In this document: piece by piece, positions 35,411 through 44,301 of the stretch
Layout of the letters: every line of letters begins with the position of its first letter
How positions within the stretch are numbered: position 1 is the first letter of the stretch
Assembly (NCBI RefSeq): GCF_000429865.1
Contig: NZ_AUCR01000011.1
Span: 1 to 64,000, forward strand
Length of the DNA: 64,000 nt
Direction: 5' to 3'
Source of the DNA: Cucumibacter marinus DSM 18995
GTDB taxonomy: Bacteria; Pseudomonadota; Alphaproteobacteria; Rhizobiales; Devosiaceae
Translations under genes and position numbers: made by a program
The notes under the pieces: generated by a model
The model's database searches: none
Told to the model about the DNA's origin: nothing
What the model saw: the letters and a program-made list of their open reading frames with translations, nothing else

Positions 35411-36498
35411 CCCGGTTTCCCGATATCGCACCGGGCCAGCGCATCGAGACCTTGCCCACACCGATCCCGGTAATCGATGAAGCGGTGATGCAAGCCAATA
35501 TCGAGCGCGTGCAGGCCTATATGCGTCAGCACGGCATCGCGTTTCGGCCCCATATCAAGACCCACAAGCTCGCGAGCGTGGCACGTCGGCAGCTTGAGGC
35601 GGGGGCAGTGGGAATCAACTGCCAGAAGATCTCCGAAGCGCGCGTCTTCGCCGATGCGGGCTTCGCCGATATCCTGATCACCTACAACATTGTCGGCGAA
35701 GGCAAGCTCGATGCCCTCAAGGCGCTGCATGCGGATGTGCCGCGGCTGTCGGTAACCGCAGACAGCGCAGCAACCATAGAGGGCCTCGCCAACACCTTTT
35801 CCGCAGAGCGACCGCTGACCGTGCTGGTCGAATGCGATACCGGCGGCGGACGATGCGGGGTCCAGAGCCCCGAAGACGCGGTGGCGCTGGCCAAGACCAT
35901 CTTTCAGGCACCGGGGCTCGCTTTCGGCGGGTTGATGACCTACCCGGCCCCCCGTAGCGAAGAGCGGACAGAGGCCTTTTTCGCCGCCGCCAAGGGTGCG
36001 CTCGATGGTGCCGGCATTCCGTGTCCCGTCATCACCAATGGTGGCACGCCCTCGCTGTTTTCAGCGCATCTGGTACCGACGGCCACTGAACATCGCGCCG
36101 GGACTTACGTTTACAACGACCGGGCGATGATGCGCGCCGGGCATTGCACGCTCGAAGACTGCGCGATGCGAATCCTTGCGACCGTGGTCTCGCGGCCGAC
36201 GCCCGAGCGGGCCGTTATCGATGCCGGTTCCAAGGCGTTGACCTCCGATCTTCTGGGCTTTGAAGACCATGGCTTGCTGCCTGATCTGCCCGAGGCAAGG
36301 ATCACCGGCCTTTCCGAGGAGCACGGGGTGATCGATCTCGGACCGCATGCGGGCGACCGTCCGGCGGTTGGCGACCGAGTATCGATTGTGCCGAACCACA
36401 CCTGTGTCGTAACCAACCTGTTCGACTTCATGGTGTTTCACCGCGACGGTGTGGTGACACGGGTCGAACCGATCCTGGCACGGGGCCAGGTCTGGTAG
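35407..36498 (+). CDS. D-threonine aldolase / D-serine dehydratase-type PLP enzyme
   Basis: Fold-type III (alanine-racemase-like) PLP enzyme, 363 aa. The PLP-binding Lys is Lys51 in PHIKTHK, followed by GAVGINCQKISEARVFADAGF. The C-terminal metal site is in PNHTCVVTNLFD. Such enzymes cleave beta-hydroxy-D-amino acids or dehydrate D-serine. Coupled to the M81 gene and opposite RidA, it suggests D-amino-acid or hydroxy-amino-acid catabolism with RidA removing reactive by-products. Confidence 0.88.
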   Translation: MTRFPDIAPGQRIETLPTPIPVIDEAVMQANIERVQAYMRQHGIAFRPHIKTHKLASVARRQLEAGAVGINCQKISEARVFADAGFADILITYNIVGEGKLDALKALHADVPRLSVTADSAATIEGLANTFSAERPLTVLVECDTGGGRCGVQSPEDAVALAKTIFQAPGLAFGGLMTYPAPRSEERTEAFFAAAKGALDGAGIPCPVITNGGTPSLFSAHLVPTATEHRAGTYVYNDRAMMRAGHCTLEDCAMRILATVVSRPTPERAVIDAGSKALTSDLLGFEDHGLLPDLPEARITGLSEEHGVIDLGPHAGDRPAVGDRVSIVPNHTCVVTNLFDFMVFHRDGVVTRVEPILARGQVW

Positions 36499-36534
36499 AT
36501 GCATCCACGTTTCAGGGATAGTGACAATTCGTGG

Positions 36535-36558
36535 GGGCGGCTTCGGGGCCGCCCTTTT
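36535..36558 (+). terminator. Intrinsic terminator after the PLP-enzyme gene
   Basis: GGGCGGC (36535-36541) and GCCGCCC (36548-36554) pair, followed by TTTT. It lies 37 bp past the stop. Confidence 0.85.
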
Positions 36559-36634
36559 CGTGTGCGGATCCTGTTCCGCAGATCTGACATTCGGGACCGA
36601 CCGGATACGACCGACAACGGGTGCGGTGGCACAA

Positions 36635-36661
36635 GAAAAAACCGCCCCCGGTAGGGGGCGG
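36635..36661 (-). terminator. Intrinsic terminator of the sugar ABC operon
   Basis: GGGGGCGG and CCGCCCCC arms (36654-36661 and 36642-36649) form an 8-bp stem with a 4-nt loop; on the minus strand a run of six T follows. It lies 60 bp past the ATPase stop and faces the plus-strand terminator at 36535-36558. Confidence 0.9.
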
Positions 36662-36720
36662 CAACAGGTCGGGAGGACGTCTGACAGTGCTTTATCAAGA
36701 CCGGGCGATGCCCGGCCCGT

Positions 36721-37866
36721 TCAGCCTGCCTTTGCTTGCTTTGCGAGAAGCTCGGGATCGATTTCGGTCAGTTCGACCTGGCGCTCGAGAGCCTTGCCGT
36801 CCGAGGTGAACAGGTGGCAGTCAGAGGCGTTGAAGCCGATGGTGATCGTGTCGTCGACCCGGGCCGGAGCATTGCCCGGCAAAAGGGCGCAGAATGTGCC
36901 GTCGACCCCTTCGGGCTGAGAATAGGCGACGGTGTGGATACCGAGACGCTCAATGACCGAGGGCGAGATATCAAAACGGATATCGCCTTCATTGAGCAGA
37001 ATGTGTTCGGGGCGCACCCCGAGCGTCAGCTCCTGACCGGCAACGTCCCTGTTGTCCGTCTTGACCGGGATCTCGGCCTTGGTGCCCGAGGGAAGCTCGA
37101 TGGTGACACCATTGTCGGACTGGCCGACACATTTGACGGCGAGGAAGTTCATCTTCGGGTTGCCGATGAACCCGGCCACGAAGGTATTCGCCGGCTTGTG
37201 ATAGAGCTCGAGCGGCGAGCCCACCTGGGCAATTTCGCCGTCGCGCAGCACCACGATGCGATCGGCCATGGTCATGGCTTCGACCTGATCGTGGGTCACG
37301 TAAATCATGGTCGCGTCGAGATCGCCATGCAGCTTGGCCAGTTCGACACGCATTTCCGCGCGCAGGGCCGCGTCGAGGTTCGAGAGCGGCTCGTCGAACA
37401 GAAAGACACTGGGTTCGCGCACGATGGCGCGGCCGATGGCGACGCGCTGGCGCTGACCGCCGGAAAGTTCACCCGGGCGATGGTGCAGCCTTTCGTGCAG
37501 CTGAAGGATGTCGGCGGCGCGATGCACCCGCTTTTCGACCTCATCCTGCGGGCGCTTTTCGACGCGCAGGGGGAAAGCGATGTTCTCATAAACCGACATA
37601 TGCGGATAAAGCGCATAGGACTGGAAGACCATCGAGATGCCGCGCTTGACCGGCGGCAGGTCGTTGACGCGCTTGCCTGAGATGTTCACATCGCCCGATG
37701 TGATCTCCTCAAGGCCAGCGATCATGCGCAACAGCGTGGACTTGCCACAGCCCGAAGGGCCGACAAACACCACGAATTCGCCGTCTTCGACTTCGAGCGA
37801 GACGCCTTTGATGACCTCGAGCTTGCCGAAGCGCTTCTTGACATTATTGAGTGCGAGTTGTCCCAC
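36721..37866 (-). CDS. Carbohydrate ABC transporter ATP-binding protein (UgpC/MalK type)
   Basis: ATPase of a CUT1 sugar importer, 381 aa. Walker A GPSGCGKST, signature LSGGQRQRVAIGRAIV, Walker B VFLFDEPLSNLDAALR and H-loop VTHDQVEA. A C-terminal TOBE/OB domain (about 240-370) marks the MalK/UgpC group. The gene follows the binding-protein gene across a strong hairpin and is the last one before the terminator. Confidence 0.95.
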   Translation of the reverse strand: MGQLALNNVKKRFGKLEVIKGVSLEVEDGEFVVFVGPSGCGKSTLLRMIAGLEEITSGDVNISGKRVNDLPPVKRGISMVFQSYALYPHMSVYENIAFPLRVEKRPQDEVEKRVHRAADILQLHERLHHRPGELSGGQRQRVAIGRAIVREPSVFLFDEPLSNLDAALRAEMRVELAKLHGDLDATMIYVTHDQVEAMTMADRIVVLRDGEIAQVGSPLELYHKPANTFVAGFIGNPKMNFLAVKCVGQSDNGVTIELPSGTKAEIPVKTDNRDVAGQELTLGVRPEHILLNEGDIRFDISPSVIERLGIHTVAYSQPEGVDGTFCALLPGNAPARVDDTITIGFNASDCHLFTSDGKALERQVELTEIDPELLAKQAKAG

Positions 37867-37904
37867 GCCCTGCCTCCTGTGCCATCCCGGGGGGATGTGG
37901 CTGG

Positions 37905-37934
37905 GGGACCCGGCCGGCGAACCGGCCGGGTCCC
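37905..37934 (-). promoter_or_regulatory. Intercistronic hairpin with UUCG loop
   Basis: A perfect 13-bp GC-rich stem (GGGACCCGGCCGG and its complement) closes on TTCG on the minus strand, the very stable UUCG tetraloop. No T tract follows. It sits between the binding-protein stop and the ATPase start. Hairpins at this place protect binding-protein mRNA 3' ends and reduce downstream expression, as known for the mal operon. Confidence 0.75.
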
Positions 37935-37941
37935 GGATTGC

Positions 37942-39153
37942 TTACTTGTAGTCTTCGAGCTGAGCAGCAGCGTCGGCGACAGCGGTTTCCGCGTCAACTT
38001 CGCCGAGCACAACGCCCTGGATCGCTTCGTTGATCGTGTCCTGCAGACCGATGTAGTCGGTCACGAAGGGCTCCGGGCCACCATCGGGGATGATGTCGAG
38101 GAACGGACCCCAGGTCGGATCTTCCGAGATCAGGTTGGCGGTGGCGTCGCCCGAATAGATCGGGGTGTTGCCAGCGGCAATATCGAAAGCCATCTGGTTT
38201 TCTTCGTTGGTCAGCCACTTGGCGAGCGAACGCGCGGCTTCTTCAACGCCCGAGCCCTTGAAGACGGCGAGGGAGTCGGTGATCAGCAGCGTGCCGTGCT
38301 TGCCCATCGGGCCGGCAGGGACCGGAGCAACGCCCCAGTTCACGTCACCGACCAGGCCGCGTTCCCACGGACCGGAGATGAACATGCCGATTTTGCCTTC
38401 AACGAACAGCGGACGCAGCTTGGCGCGGTCATAGGCGAGCGGGCCGGGCTGGGAGACTTCGGCCAACTTGCCGTAGAACTCGAGAGCCTGAACGTTGTTC
38501 GGCGAGTTGAAGACGATTTCGCCATCGTCGTTGATGACCTGACCACCGTTCGAATACACGTAGTTCAGGAACTGGTGCATGGTGTTATCGAAGGAGGCAG
38601 CGGCCAGACCGAAGCCGTCGGCGTCGGTGTTGTCCGAGATGGCCTTGGCGGCGTCATACAGCTCGTCCCAGGTCTCGGGAGCCTTTTCGGGGTCGAGGCC
38701 AGCGGCTTCGAACAGGTCCTTGTTCCAGTAAAGGGCCTTGGTGGAGAACGCCACCGGAGCACCCCAGGCCTGACCATTGTAGCTCACGGTGCCCAGAATC
38801 GGCGGCGCATAGGCGGCCACTTCTTCGTCAGACAGCTCCATGGGAACGATCAGATCGTTCTGGGCAAGCTGCTTGAGGGTACGCGAGCCCATATAGGCAA
38901 GAGCGGGCGGGTTGCCGGCGCTGGCCAGGGTGGTCGACTTTTCCTGGCACTGGCCCCAGGCCACATATTCCAGGTTGACCTTGTAGTCAGGATTGGCGGC
39001 TTCCCATTCGGCAATCAGTTCGGCGTGCTTGGCCGGACCGCCGCCGGTGACCCCGTCGCCGCAGTTGATCATATAGATCTCGGTCTGGGCATGGGCCGCC
39101 GTCAGCGACCCGAGGAGCAGTGCGCCCCCCGCCAGAATAGATAGAGCCTTCAT
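37942..39153 (-). CDS. Carbohydrate ABC transporter substrate-binding protein (family 1)
   Basis: Periplasmic sugar receptor, 403 aa, signal peptide ending TAAHAQ. Features of extracellular family 1 are seen: NPDYKVNLEYVAWGQCQEK, YNGQAWGAPVAFSTKALYWNKDLFEAAGLDPEKAPETWDEL, FVEGKIGMFISGPW. RBS AAGGGAGA. It lies between the permease and ATPase genes of a single operon. A ligand such as chitobiose or another amino-sugar oligosaccharide fits the context (GH20, nagA) but is not shown by sequence. Confidence 0.93.
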   Translation of the reverse strand: MKALSILAGGALLLGSLTAAHAQTEIYMINCGDGVTGGGPAKHAELIAEWEAANPDYKVNLEYVAWGQCQEKSTTLASAGNPPALAYMGSRTLKQLAQNDLIVPMELSDEEVAAYAPPILGTVSYNGQAWGAPVAFSTKALYWNKDLFEAAGLDPEKAPETWDELYDAAKAISDNTDADGFGLAAASFDNTMHQFLNYVYSNGGQVINDDGEIVFNSPNNVQALEFYGKLAEVSQPGPLAYDRAKLRPLFVEGKIGMFISGPWERGLVGDVNWGVAPVPAGPMGKHGTLLITDSLAVFKGSGVEEAARSLAKWLTNEENQMAFDIAAGNTPIYSGDATANLISEDPTWGPFLDIIPDGGPEPFVTDYIGLQDTINEAIQGVVLGEVDAETAVADAAAQLEDYK

Positions 39154-39195
39154 GTCATTCTCCCTTAGTAGTTTTGTTGCCGAAGTTGATTGACA

Positions 39196-40038
39196 TCATT
39201 CCTTCACTGCGCCGGCGGTGAGGCCAGCCACGATAAAGCGTTGCAGGAAGATGTAGATGATCAGCACTGGCAAGATGCCGACCAAACTGGCAGCCATCAG
39301 TTCGTTCCAAACGACGGTCTGACGGCCAAAGAACTGGAACAGGCCCACGGGCAGCGGGTTGAGCTCATTGGTCGAGTTGAAGGTCAACGCGAACAGGAAC
39401 TGCTGCGCATAGGCAGTGATGAAGGTGGCGACCGCGACCACGACGATGCCGGGAATGGCGATCGGAATGATCACACGGCGCAAGGTGTACAACCGGCTGG
39501 CGCCATCGACCCAGGCGGCTTCCTCGAGCTCGCGCGGAATGCGCAAGAGATAGGAGCGCAGGAGCCAGATGCCCGTGGGAATGGTGAAGGCCGCGCCGGG
39601 GATGATCATCGCCCAATAGGTGTTCAGCAGCCCGAGCGACAGCATCAGCTTGTAAAGCGGGATGATCAGCACCGCGCCACCGACCATGTTGATGGCCAGA
39701 AAGGCGCCGAGCAGGGCGTTCGACCCGCGGAACTTGAAGCGGGCAAAGGCATAGGCCGCCGGGATGATCGCGATCAGCGCGACAATGGTCACCACGGTGG
39801 AGATGAAGAGCGAGTTGAGCATGTAGCGCCACAACAGCGGAACCGAGGTCCACATGTTGAAGTAGGTGTCGAAGCTCATATTCTCGGTGAAGATGCGGTA
39901 GGGCGCGGAAAAGATCCGGTCCAGCGGGCGCAGCGACACCAGGAAGGCCTCGAGGAAAGGCGCGAGAATGAAGCTGAGGAAGGCGGCGATGCCGAGATAG
40001 ATCCCGACGACCTCGTACCAGCGATACTTATTGATCAT
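39196..40038 (-). CDS. Carbohydrate ABC transporter permease (MalG type)
   Basis: Inner-membrane permease, 280 aa, six helices, with EAA loop PRELEEAAWVDGASRLYTLRRVIIPIAIPG. A short N-terminal cytoplasmic tail and the IPLYKLMLSLGLLNTYWAMIIPG helix are typical of MalG relatives. The start overlaps the other permease gene by 11 bp. Confidence 0.95.
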   Translation of the reverse strand: MINKYRWYEVVGIYLGIAAFLSFILAPFLEAFLVSLRPLDRIFSAPYRIFTENMSFDTYFNMWTSVPLLWRYMLNSLFISTVVTIVALIAIIPAAYAFARFKFRGSNALLGAFLAINMVGGAVLIIPLYKLMLSLGLLNTYWAMIIPGAAFTIPTGIWLLRSYLLRIPRELEEAAWVDGASRLYTLRRVIIPIAIPGIVVVAVATFITAYAQQFLFALTFNSTNELNPLPVGLFQFFGRQTVVWNELMAASLVGILPVLIIYIFLQRFIVAGLTAGAVKE

Positions 40039-40921
40039 TGTCAGCGCCTCCCCTGGCGAAGCGGGAAATCAGGTAGAAATAGAAGCCGGCGAATGCGGAC
40101 AGGAACAGCACGATAAGTACGGCCCGGGCCGCGCCTTCCCCGTAGCGGAAGCGCGAGATCGCGGTCTTGTAGGTGTCGATGATCATCGTGGTGGTGCCAC
40201 CGCGCGGTCCGCCCTCGGTGAGGATCCAGATGATGTCGAAGGAATTGAAGGTCCAGATCGAGGACAGAAGCGACATGGTCGCGACCGCCGGCAGGATCAG
40301 GGGCAGGGTGATGCGCCGGAAGCGATAGGCCCGGCTGGCACCGTCGACCCAGGCCGCCTCATGCAGATCGTTCGGAATCGACTGCATGGCGGCCAGCAGA
40401 TAGATGGTCACCAGCGGGGTGCCGATCCACACATCGGTGACGATGGTGGCGATGAAGGCGGTGTCGCGGTAGGCGAGGAACTCGAAGGGCCCATCGACCA
40501 GCCCGATGATCTGGGCCACGCCGGAAATCATCCCCCACTGGCCGTTATACATCCAGCCCCAGATGAACACGCCGATCGCGATCGGCACGACCCAGGGCGG
40601 CATGACCAGCACGCGGAACAGGCCGCGGCCGGGCACGGCGGCGTTGAGCAGGACGGCGCCCAGCGTGCCCACGATCATCTTGAGACCGACCGACCAGAAC
40701 ATCCACACAAAGGTGCGCCCGATCACCTCGGGGAACCGGCCGGAGAAGATCTTTTCATAATTCTCGAAGCCGACGAAGTTCTCGTCGGGCTTCAGCGCTG
40801 CGTCCGTGAAGGACAACCGGAAGGTCTCAACCAGCGGCCAGGCCACGATGACGATGGTAATGACCAGCGCCGGGACCAGCAGGAGATAAGGGAAGTAGTT
40901 GAACCGTCCGGTGGTATGCAT
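40028..40921 (-). CDS. Carbohydrate ABC transporter permease (MalF/UgpA type)
   Basis: Partner inner-membrane permease, 297 aa, six helices, EAA loop PNDLHEAAWVDGASRAYRFRRITLPLILP. The start shares one base with the stop of the Gfo/Idh/MocA gene upstream, so it is translationally coupled. Confidence 0.95.
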   Translation of the reverse strand: MHTTGRFNYFPYLLLVPALVITIVIVAWPLVETFRLSFTDAALKPDENFVGFENYEKIFSGRFPEVIGRTFVWMFWSVGLKMIVGTLGAVLLNAAVPGRGLFRVLVMPPWVVPIAIGVFIWGWMYNGQWGMISGVAQIIGLVDGPFEFLAYRDTAFIATIVTDVWIGTPLVTIYLLAAMQSIPNDLHEAAWVDGASRAYRFRRITLPLILPAVATMSLLSSIWTFNSFDIIWILTEGGPRGGTTTMIIDTYKTAISRFRYGEGAARAVLIVLFLSAFAGFYFYLISRFARGGADNDQ

Positions 40922-42084
40922 CAGGCAACCCTCTGATCGCGCTTGAGGGCGGCATCAAATCGCGCCCAGATCTCGCTCATGTCGACAAGCTTGTTGTGAA
41001 GACGCGCCTCGTCCATGGCCATGGCCAGCAACCCGGCCTCGAGCGCGTTGACGGCGGTCACCGGCTGCGGTGTGCCGTGATAGACATTGTCGATGACATC
41101 TTTCGCCATCTGTTCGTCGGCCCCGTAATGCTGGGACAGGCCGGAATTGGTGTAGGTCTTGTCAACCAGACGGTCCGTGGTGCGGGCGTCGGTGACCTTG
41201 AGGAAGCCGCGGATGAAATCGCCTTCGGCCATGCCGCGCGCGCCGATCACCGCGAAGCGCCGGAACTCGTCAGGCACGTTGAGATTGGTGTGGAAGCACA
41301 GCGAGGCACCGTTTTCGTACTGAACGATCGCGGTCTGGAAATCGACGAGGTCGCCATCGCTGTCGAACACCTTGTCCGAGCCCATCCAGCCCGAAGGCTT
41401 GCGATGATAGATTTCCATGTCGTTGGCGCCGGCCTTGTCGGGGGCGTTTTGGGGGGTGAAGGAGCGGCGGCCACCAAAGCTGGCAACCCGGGCCGGGCGC
41501 GACTGTATAACCCCGTTATAGAGATCGAGGTCGTGGCAGCATTTTTCCAGCATGAAGCCGCCGGCATACTGTCCGTAGCGGCGCCAGTCGCGCATGAAAA
41601 AGGCGCCGTGATAAGGCGCGATGTGCTCGGAGGCCTCGATGGAGGCGATGTCGCCCAACTCGCCCTTGTCGCGGGCCTCGATGAGGTCGCGGTACAGGGG
41701 AGCATAACGCAGCACCAGACCGACCAGCAGGCGATCTTCGCCATGCCTGGCCAGCAGTTCGGCGAGCGCGTAGCTCTGTTCGATCGAGGCGACGATCGGC
41801 TTTTCGGAGAAGATCTTGAGGCCGGCTTCGAGCCCGAGCTGGATATGCTCGAGATGCATGTGGTTGGGCGAGCCGATCATCAGCAGATCGAGATTTTCGT
41901 TGGCGATCAGGTCGGCGGGCGACTGATAGGCCTGACCGGCAGAAATGCCGTGCTCCTGCATATAGGGCAGGCCGGCGGGCGACGGATCCACGTAACCGGC
42001 GACTTCGAAATTGTCGCCGACTTCAGTGAATACGTGGGCCAGATAACCCAACCGGAAGCCGAGGCCGATAATGCCAACTTTCAT
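40921..42084 (-). CDS. Gfo/Idh/MocA-family oxidoreductase
   Basis: NAD(P)-dependent sugar dehydrogenase type, 387 aa. Rossmann motif GIIGLGFRLGYLAH is at the N-terminus and the conserved SEKPIVASIEQ (Lys) follows. KCCHDLD contains the usual catalytic His-Asp as CCHDLDL. ATG at 42084 with AGGAGAC upstream was preferred over a Met 44 codons earlier. It is the first gene of the sugar importer operon and could act on the imported sugar. Confidence 0.9.
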   Translation of the reverse strand: MKVGIIGLGFRLGYLAHVFTEVGDNFEVAGYVDPSPAGLPYMQEHGISAGQAYQSPADLIANENLDLLMIGSPNHMHLEHIQLGLEAGLKIFSEKPIVASIEQSYALAELLARHGEDRLLVGLVLRYAPLYRDLIEARDKGELGDIASIEASEHIAPYHGAFFMRDWRRYGQYAGGFMLEKCCHDLDLYNGVIQSRPARVASFGGRRSFTPQNAPDKAGANDMEIYHRKPSGWMGSDKVFDSDGDLVDFQTAIVQYENGASLCFHTNLNVPDEFRRFAVIGARGMAEGDFIRGFLKVTDARTTDRLVDKTYTNSGLSQHYGADEQMAKDVIDNVYHGTPQPVTAVNALEAGLLAMAMDEARLHNKLVDMSEIWARFDAALKRDQRVA

Positions 42085-42124
42085 GCCGTACTGTCTCCTG
42101 CCGTTGCCGCTTTGGCGAGAATAA

Positions 42125-42206
42125 TTTTCACTATTTAGGGAAAATCCATGCCCGAGGTCAATCGGGAATCGCGGTTCACGGGGTAATTCGTGAAAAGGAT
42201 TTTCAC
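42125..42206. promoter_or_regulatory. TTTTCAC / GTGAAAA operator-like repeats upstream of the sugar operon
   Basis: GTGAAAA-GGA-TTTTCAC is a perfect inverted repeat at 42190-42206. A second set, TTTTCAC at 42125-42131 with GGGAAAA at 42138-42144, lies 60 bp nearer to the Gfo/Idh start. The repeats lie in the 180-bp gap between cutC (end 42265) and the operon. They look like operators of an RpiR- or LacI-type regulator; the RpiR protein at 31993 is a candidate. Confidence 0.6.
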
Positions 42207-42264
42207 AATTGAGCAAAGCAAGCCGCCGACTCCCATTTTCTCGGGCCGGACGGTACCGCTCTAC

Positions 42265-42996
42265 TTACATATCGTTCAGCGCTGCCCGCGTGGCCGATAT
42301 CCGGGCCGCCGAAGTCCGCTTGACGCGCTCCGGCGCGAACCCGAAACGGGCGAGCGCAGGGTCTGTGTTCGTGACTGTCTCTCCTCCACTGGTATGGATC
42401 TCGCTGGCGCCGGTCGCTTTTGCGATCTCGGCCGCGTTGTCCGGCGTGACGCCGGCGCCCGGCATGATCACGAGCCGGGAATTTGCTGCCCGGACCAGAT
42501 CCGCGATCCGGGGCAGGCCATCCATGACGGATGGCGTTTGTCCTGAGGTGAGGATCCGGGGGATCCCGATTTCGATGGCCGTTTCGAGCGCTGCCTCGGC
42601 GTCCGGCACCAGGTCGAAGGCGCGGTGCAAGGTGACATCGAGGTCACCCGCGGCATCGCGCAAAAAGGCAAGCGTATCGCGGTCGAGCCGGCCGTCGGCC
42701 AGTGACGCACCAAAAACCACACCGGCAAGGCCGGCATCGCGCGCCGCTTCGATATCCTTGAGCATGACGCCGCGCTCTTCGGCACTAACGGCGAAACCGC
42801 CCTCGCGCGGGCGGATCATGGCCATGACGGGCACGCCGGTTTCCGCGGCCTCGATCATCAGCCCGAAGGTCGGGGTCAGTCCGCCGATCGAAAGGGCTGC
42901 GCACAGTTCAATGCGGTCGGCCCCGCCTTCAATCGCGGCGGCGAGCCCGACGGGATCGTCAACGCAGACTTCGAGAAGGATGGGGGTTCCGCTCAT
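42265..42996 (-). CDS. cutC: CutC family protein
   Basis: TIM-barrel protein named for copper homeostasis, 243 aa, though its biochemical role is not settled. Typical segments are LEVCVDDPVGLAAAIEGGADRIELCAALSIGGLTPT, FLRDAAGDLDVTLHRAFD, RILTSGQ and GVTPDNAAEIAKATGASEIHTSG. It starts 1 bp after nagA ends, so the two are one unit. Linkage with sugar genes is common in this order and argues against a copper-only role. Confidence 0.92.
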   Translation of the reverse strand: MSGTPILLEVCVDDPVGLAAAIEGGADRIELCAALSIGGLTPTFGLMIEAAETGVPVMAMIRPREGGFAVSAEERGVMLKDIEAARDAGLAGVVFGASLADGRLDRDTLAFLRDAAGDLDVTLHRAFDLVPDAEAALETAIEIGIPRILTSGQTPSVMDGLPRIADLVRAANSRLVIMPGAGVTPDNAAEIAKATGASEIHTSGGETVTNTDPALARFGFAPERVKRTSAARISATRAALNDM

Positions 42997-42997
42997 C

Positions 42998-44161
42998 TCA
43001 GGCCGCCAGTCTTTGTGCGTCTTCGCCTTCGCCGGCGATCCAGGTGCGGCGCACCTCGAGGCTTTCGGGATCGATCAGCACCATGTCGGCATCGAAGCCG
43101 GGACGAATGCGACCAATCCGATCGTCGAGCCTCAGGAAGGCGGCGGGATAAAGCGAGGCCATGCGCAGCGCTTCCTCGAGCGGGATGCCGAGGCGGCGAT
43201 GGGTGTTGCGCACCGCGCCCATCATGTCGAGATCGGAGCCGGCGAGCGTGCCATCGGGCAGCGCGCAGCGGCCATCAATCGCGCGGATCTCGTGGCCGTA
43301 GAGGGAAAAGCGCTTGTCTCGGGCGCCGACCGTTGCCATGGCGTCGGTGACGAGCATCATCTTGCCGCGCGGTTTGGAATGGATTGCCGCCAGCGCGGTG
43401 GCATCATGCAGGTGGTAACCGTCGATGATAATGCCGCACCAGGTATTGGTATCATTGAGGGCGGCGCCGACAACACCGGGCTCGCGCCCGGTCATCGGGG
43501 TCATGGCATTGTAGATATGGGTGAAGCCGCGCAAGCCGGCGGCGAGCGCCGCCTCGATATCTTCATAGGAGCCGCCGGTATGGCCGGCGCTGACATTGAC
43601 GCCGGCTTCGGCCAGTTCGGCGAGGCGGGCGGTGTCGACCTGTTCGGGGGCGAGCGTGACGATCACCGCGCCAAGACCGGCGCCGGTGTAAATTTTCATC
43701 AGATCGTCGTCGAGCGGACGGAACAGGTCCGGACGGTGCACGCCCTTGCGCAGCGGATTGAAGCAGGGGCCCTCGAAATGAATGCCGCGCAGGCCCGGCA
43801 GGCCGGCCTGCAGACCGGCGCGGACGGCGTCGGCGGCAGCGCGCATCACATCGAGCGTATCGGTGACCATGGTCGCGATCAGGGTGGTGGTGCCATAACG
43901 CCGGTGGCCGGCGACCATGGCGGAAAGCCCGTCAACGCTTTGTTCGGAGTTGAGCATCACACCGCCGCCGCCATTGACCTGGGTGTCGATGAAGCCCGGA
44001 GCGAGCAGAAGGCCGCCCAGATCCTCGACGATATCGGCTTGGGGCAGATCCTGATCGGCGGCGAAGATGCCGGCGATGCGGCCATCCTCGATCAGCACCG
44101 AGCGGCGCCCGAGAGTGGCGGTGCCGTCAAACAGGGTGGCATTACGCAAAAGGCGGTTCAT
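42998..44161 (-). CDS. nagA: N-acetylglucosamine-6-phosphate deacetylase
   Basis: Removes acetate from GlcNAc-6-P, the first committed step of amino-sugar breakdown, 387 aa, amidohydrolase fold. IDTQVNGGGGV, HFEGPCFNPLRKGVHRPD (metal Glu), SAGHTGG, THIYNAMTPMTGREPG, DGYHLHD and VTDAMATVG are present. The usual nagB deaminase is not in the window. It is followed by cutC. The binding-site-like repeats at 44302-44364 lie upstream. Confidence 0.95.
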   Translation of the reverse strand: MNRLLRNATLFDGTATLGRRSVLIEDGRIAGIFAADQDLPQADIVEDLGGLLLAPGFIDTQVNGGGGVMLNSEQSVDGLSAMVAGHRRYGTTTLIATMVTDTLDVMRAAADAVRAGLQAGLPGLRGIHFEGPCFNPLRKGVHRPDLFRPLDDDLMKIYTGAGLGAVIVTLAPEQVDTARLAELAEAGVNVSAGHTGGSYEDIEAALAAGLRGFTHIYNAMTPMTGREPGVVGAALNDTNTWCGIIIDGYHLHDATALAAIHSKPRGKMMLVTDAMATVGARDKRFSLYGHEIRAIDGRCALPDGTLAGSDLDMMGAVRNTHRRLGIPLEEALRMASLYPAAFLRLDDRIGRIRPGFDADMVLIDPESLEVRRTWIAGEGEDAQRLAA

Positions 44162-44301
44162 CTGGCGGCGGCTCCCGGGTTGGGGGTGCCGGTCCGCGTG
44201 TCGCCAACAGTGTGGCTGAATACCGTCGTGGCGGGCTGACCCGTCATGGTGTGTTGAAGCTCCCTGTCCGTGCGGTCTTGAGACCGTTCTTGGGAGCTAT
44301 A

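Noticed and set aside
39190-40936. Plus-strand frames over both sugar permease genes
   Set aside because: Asp/Gln/Gly/His-rich antisense translation; the minus-strand permeases carry correct EAA loops.
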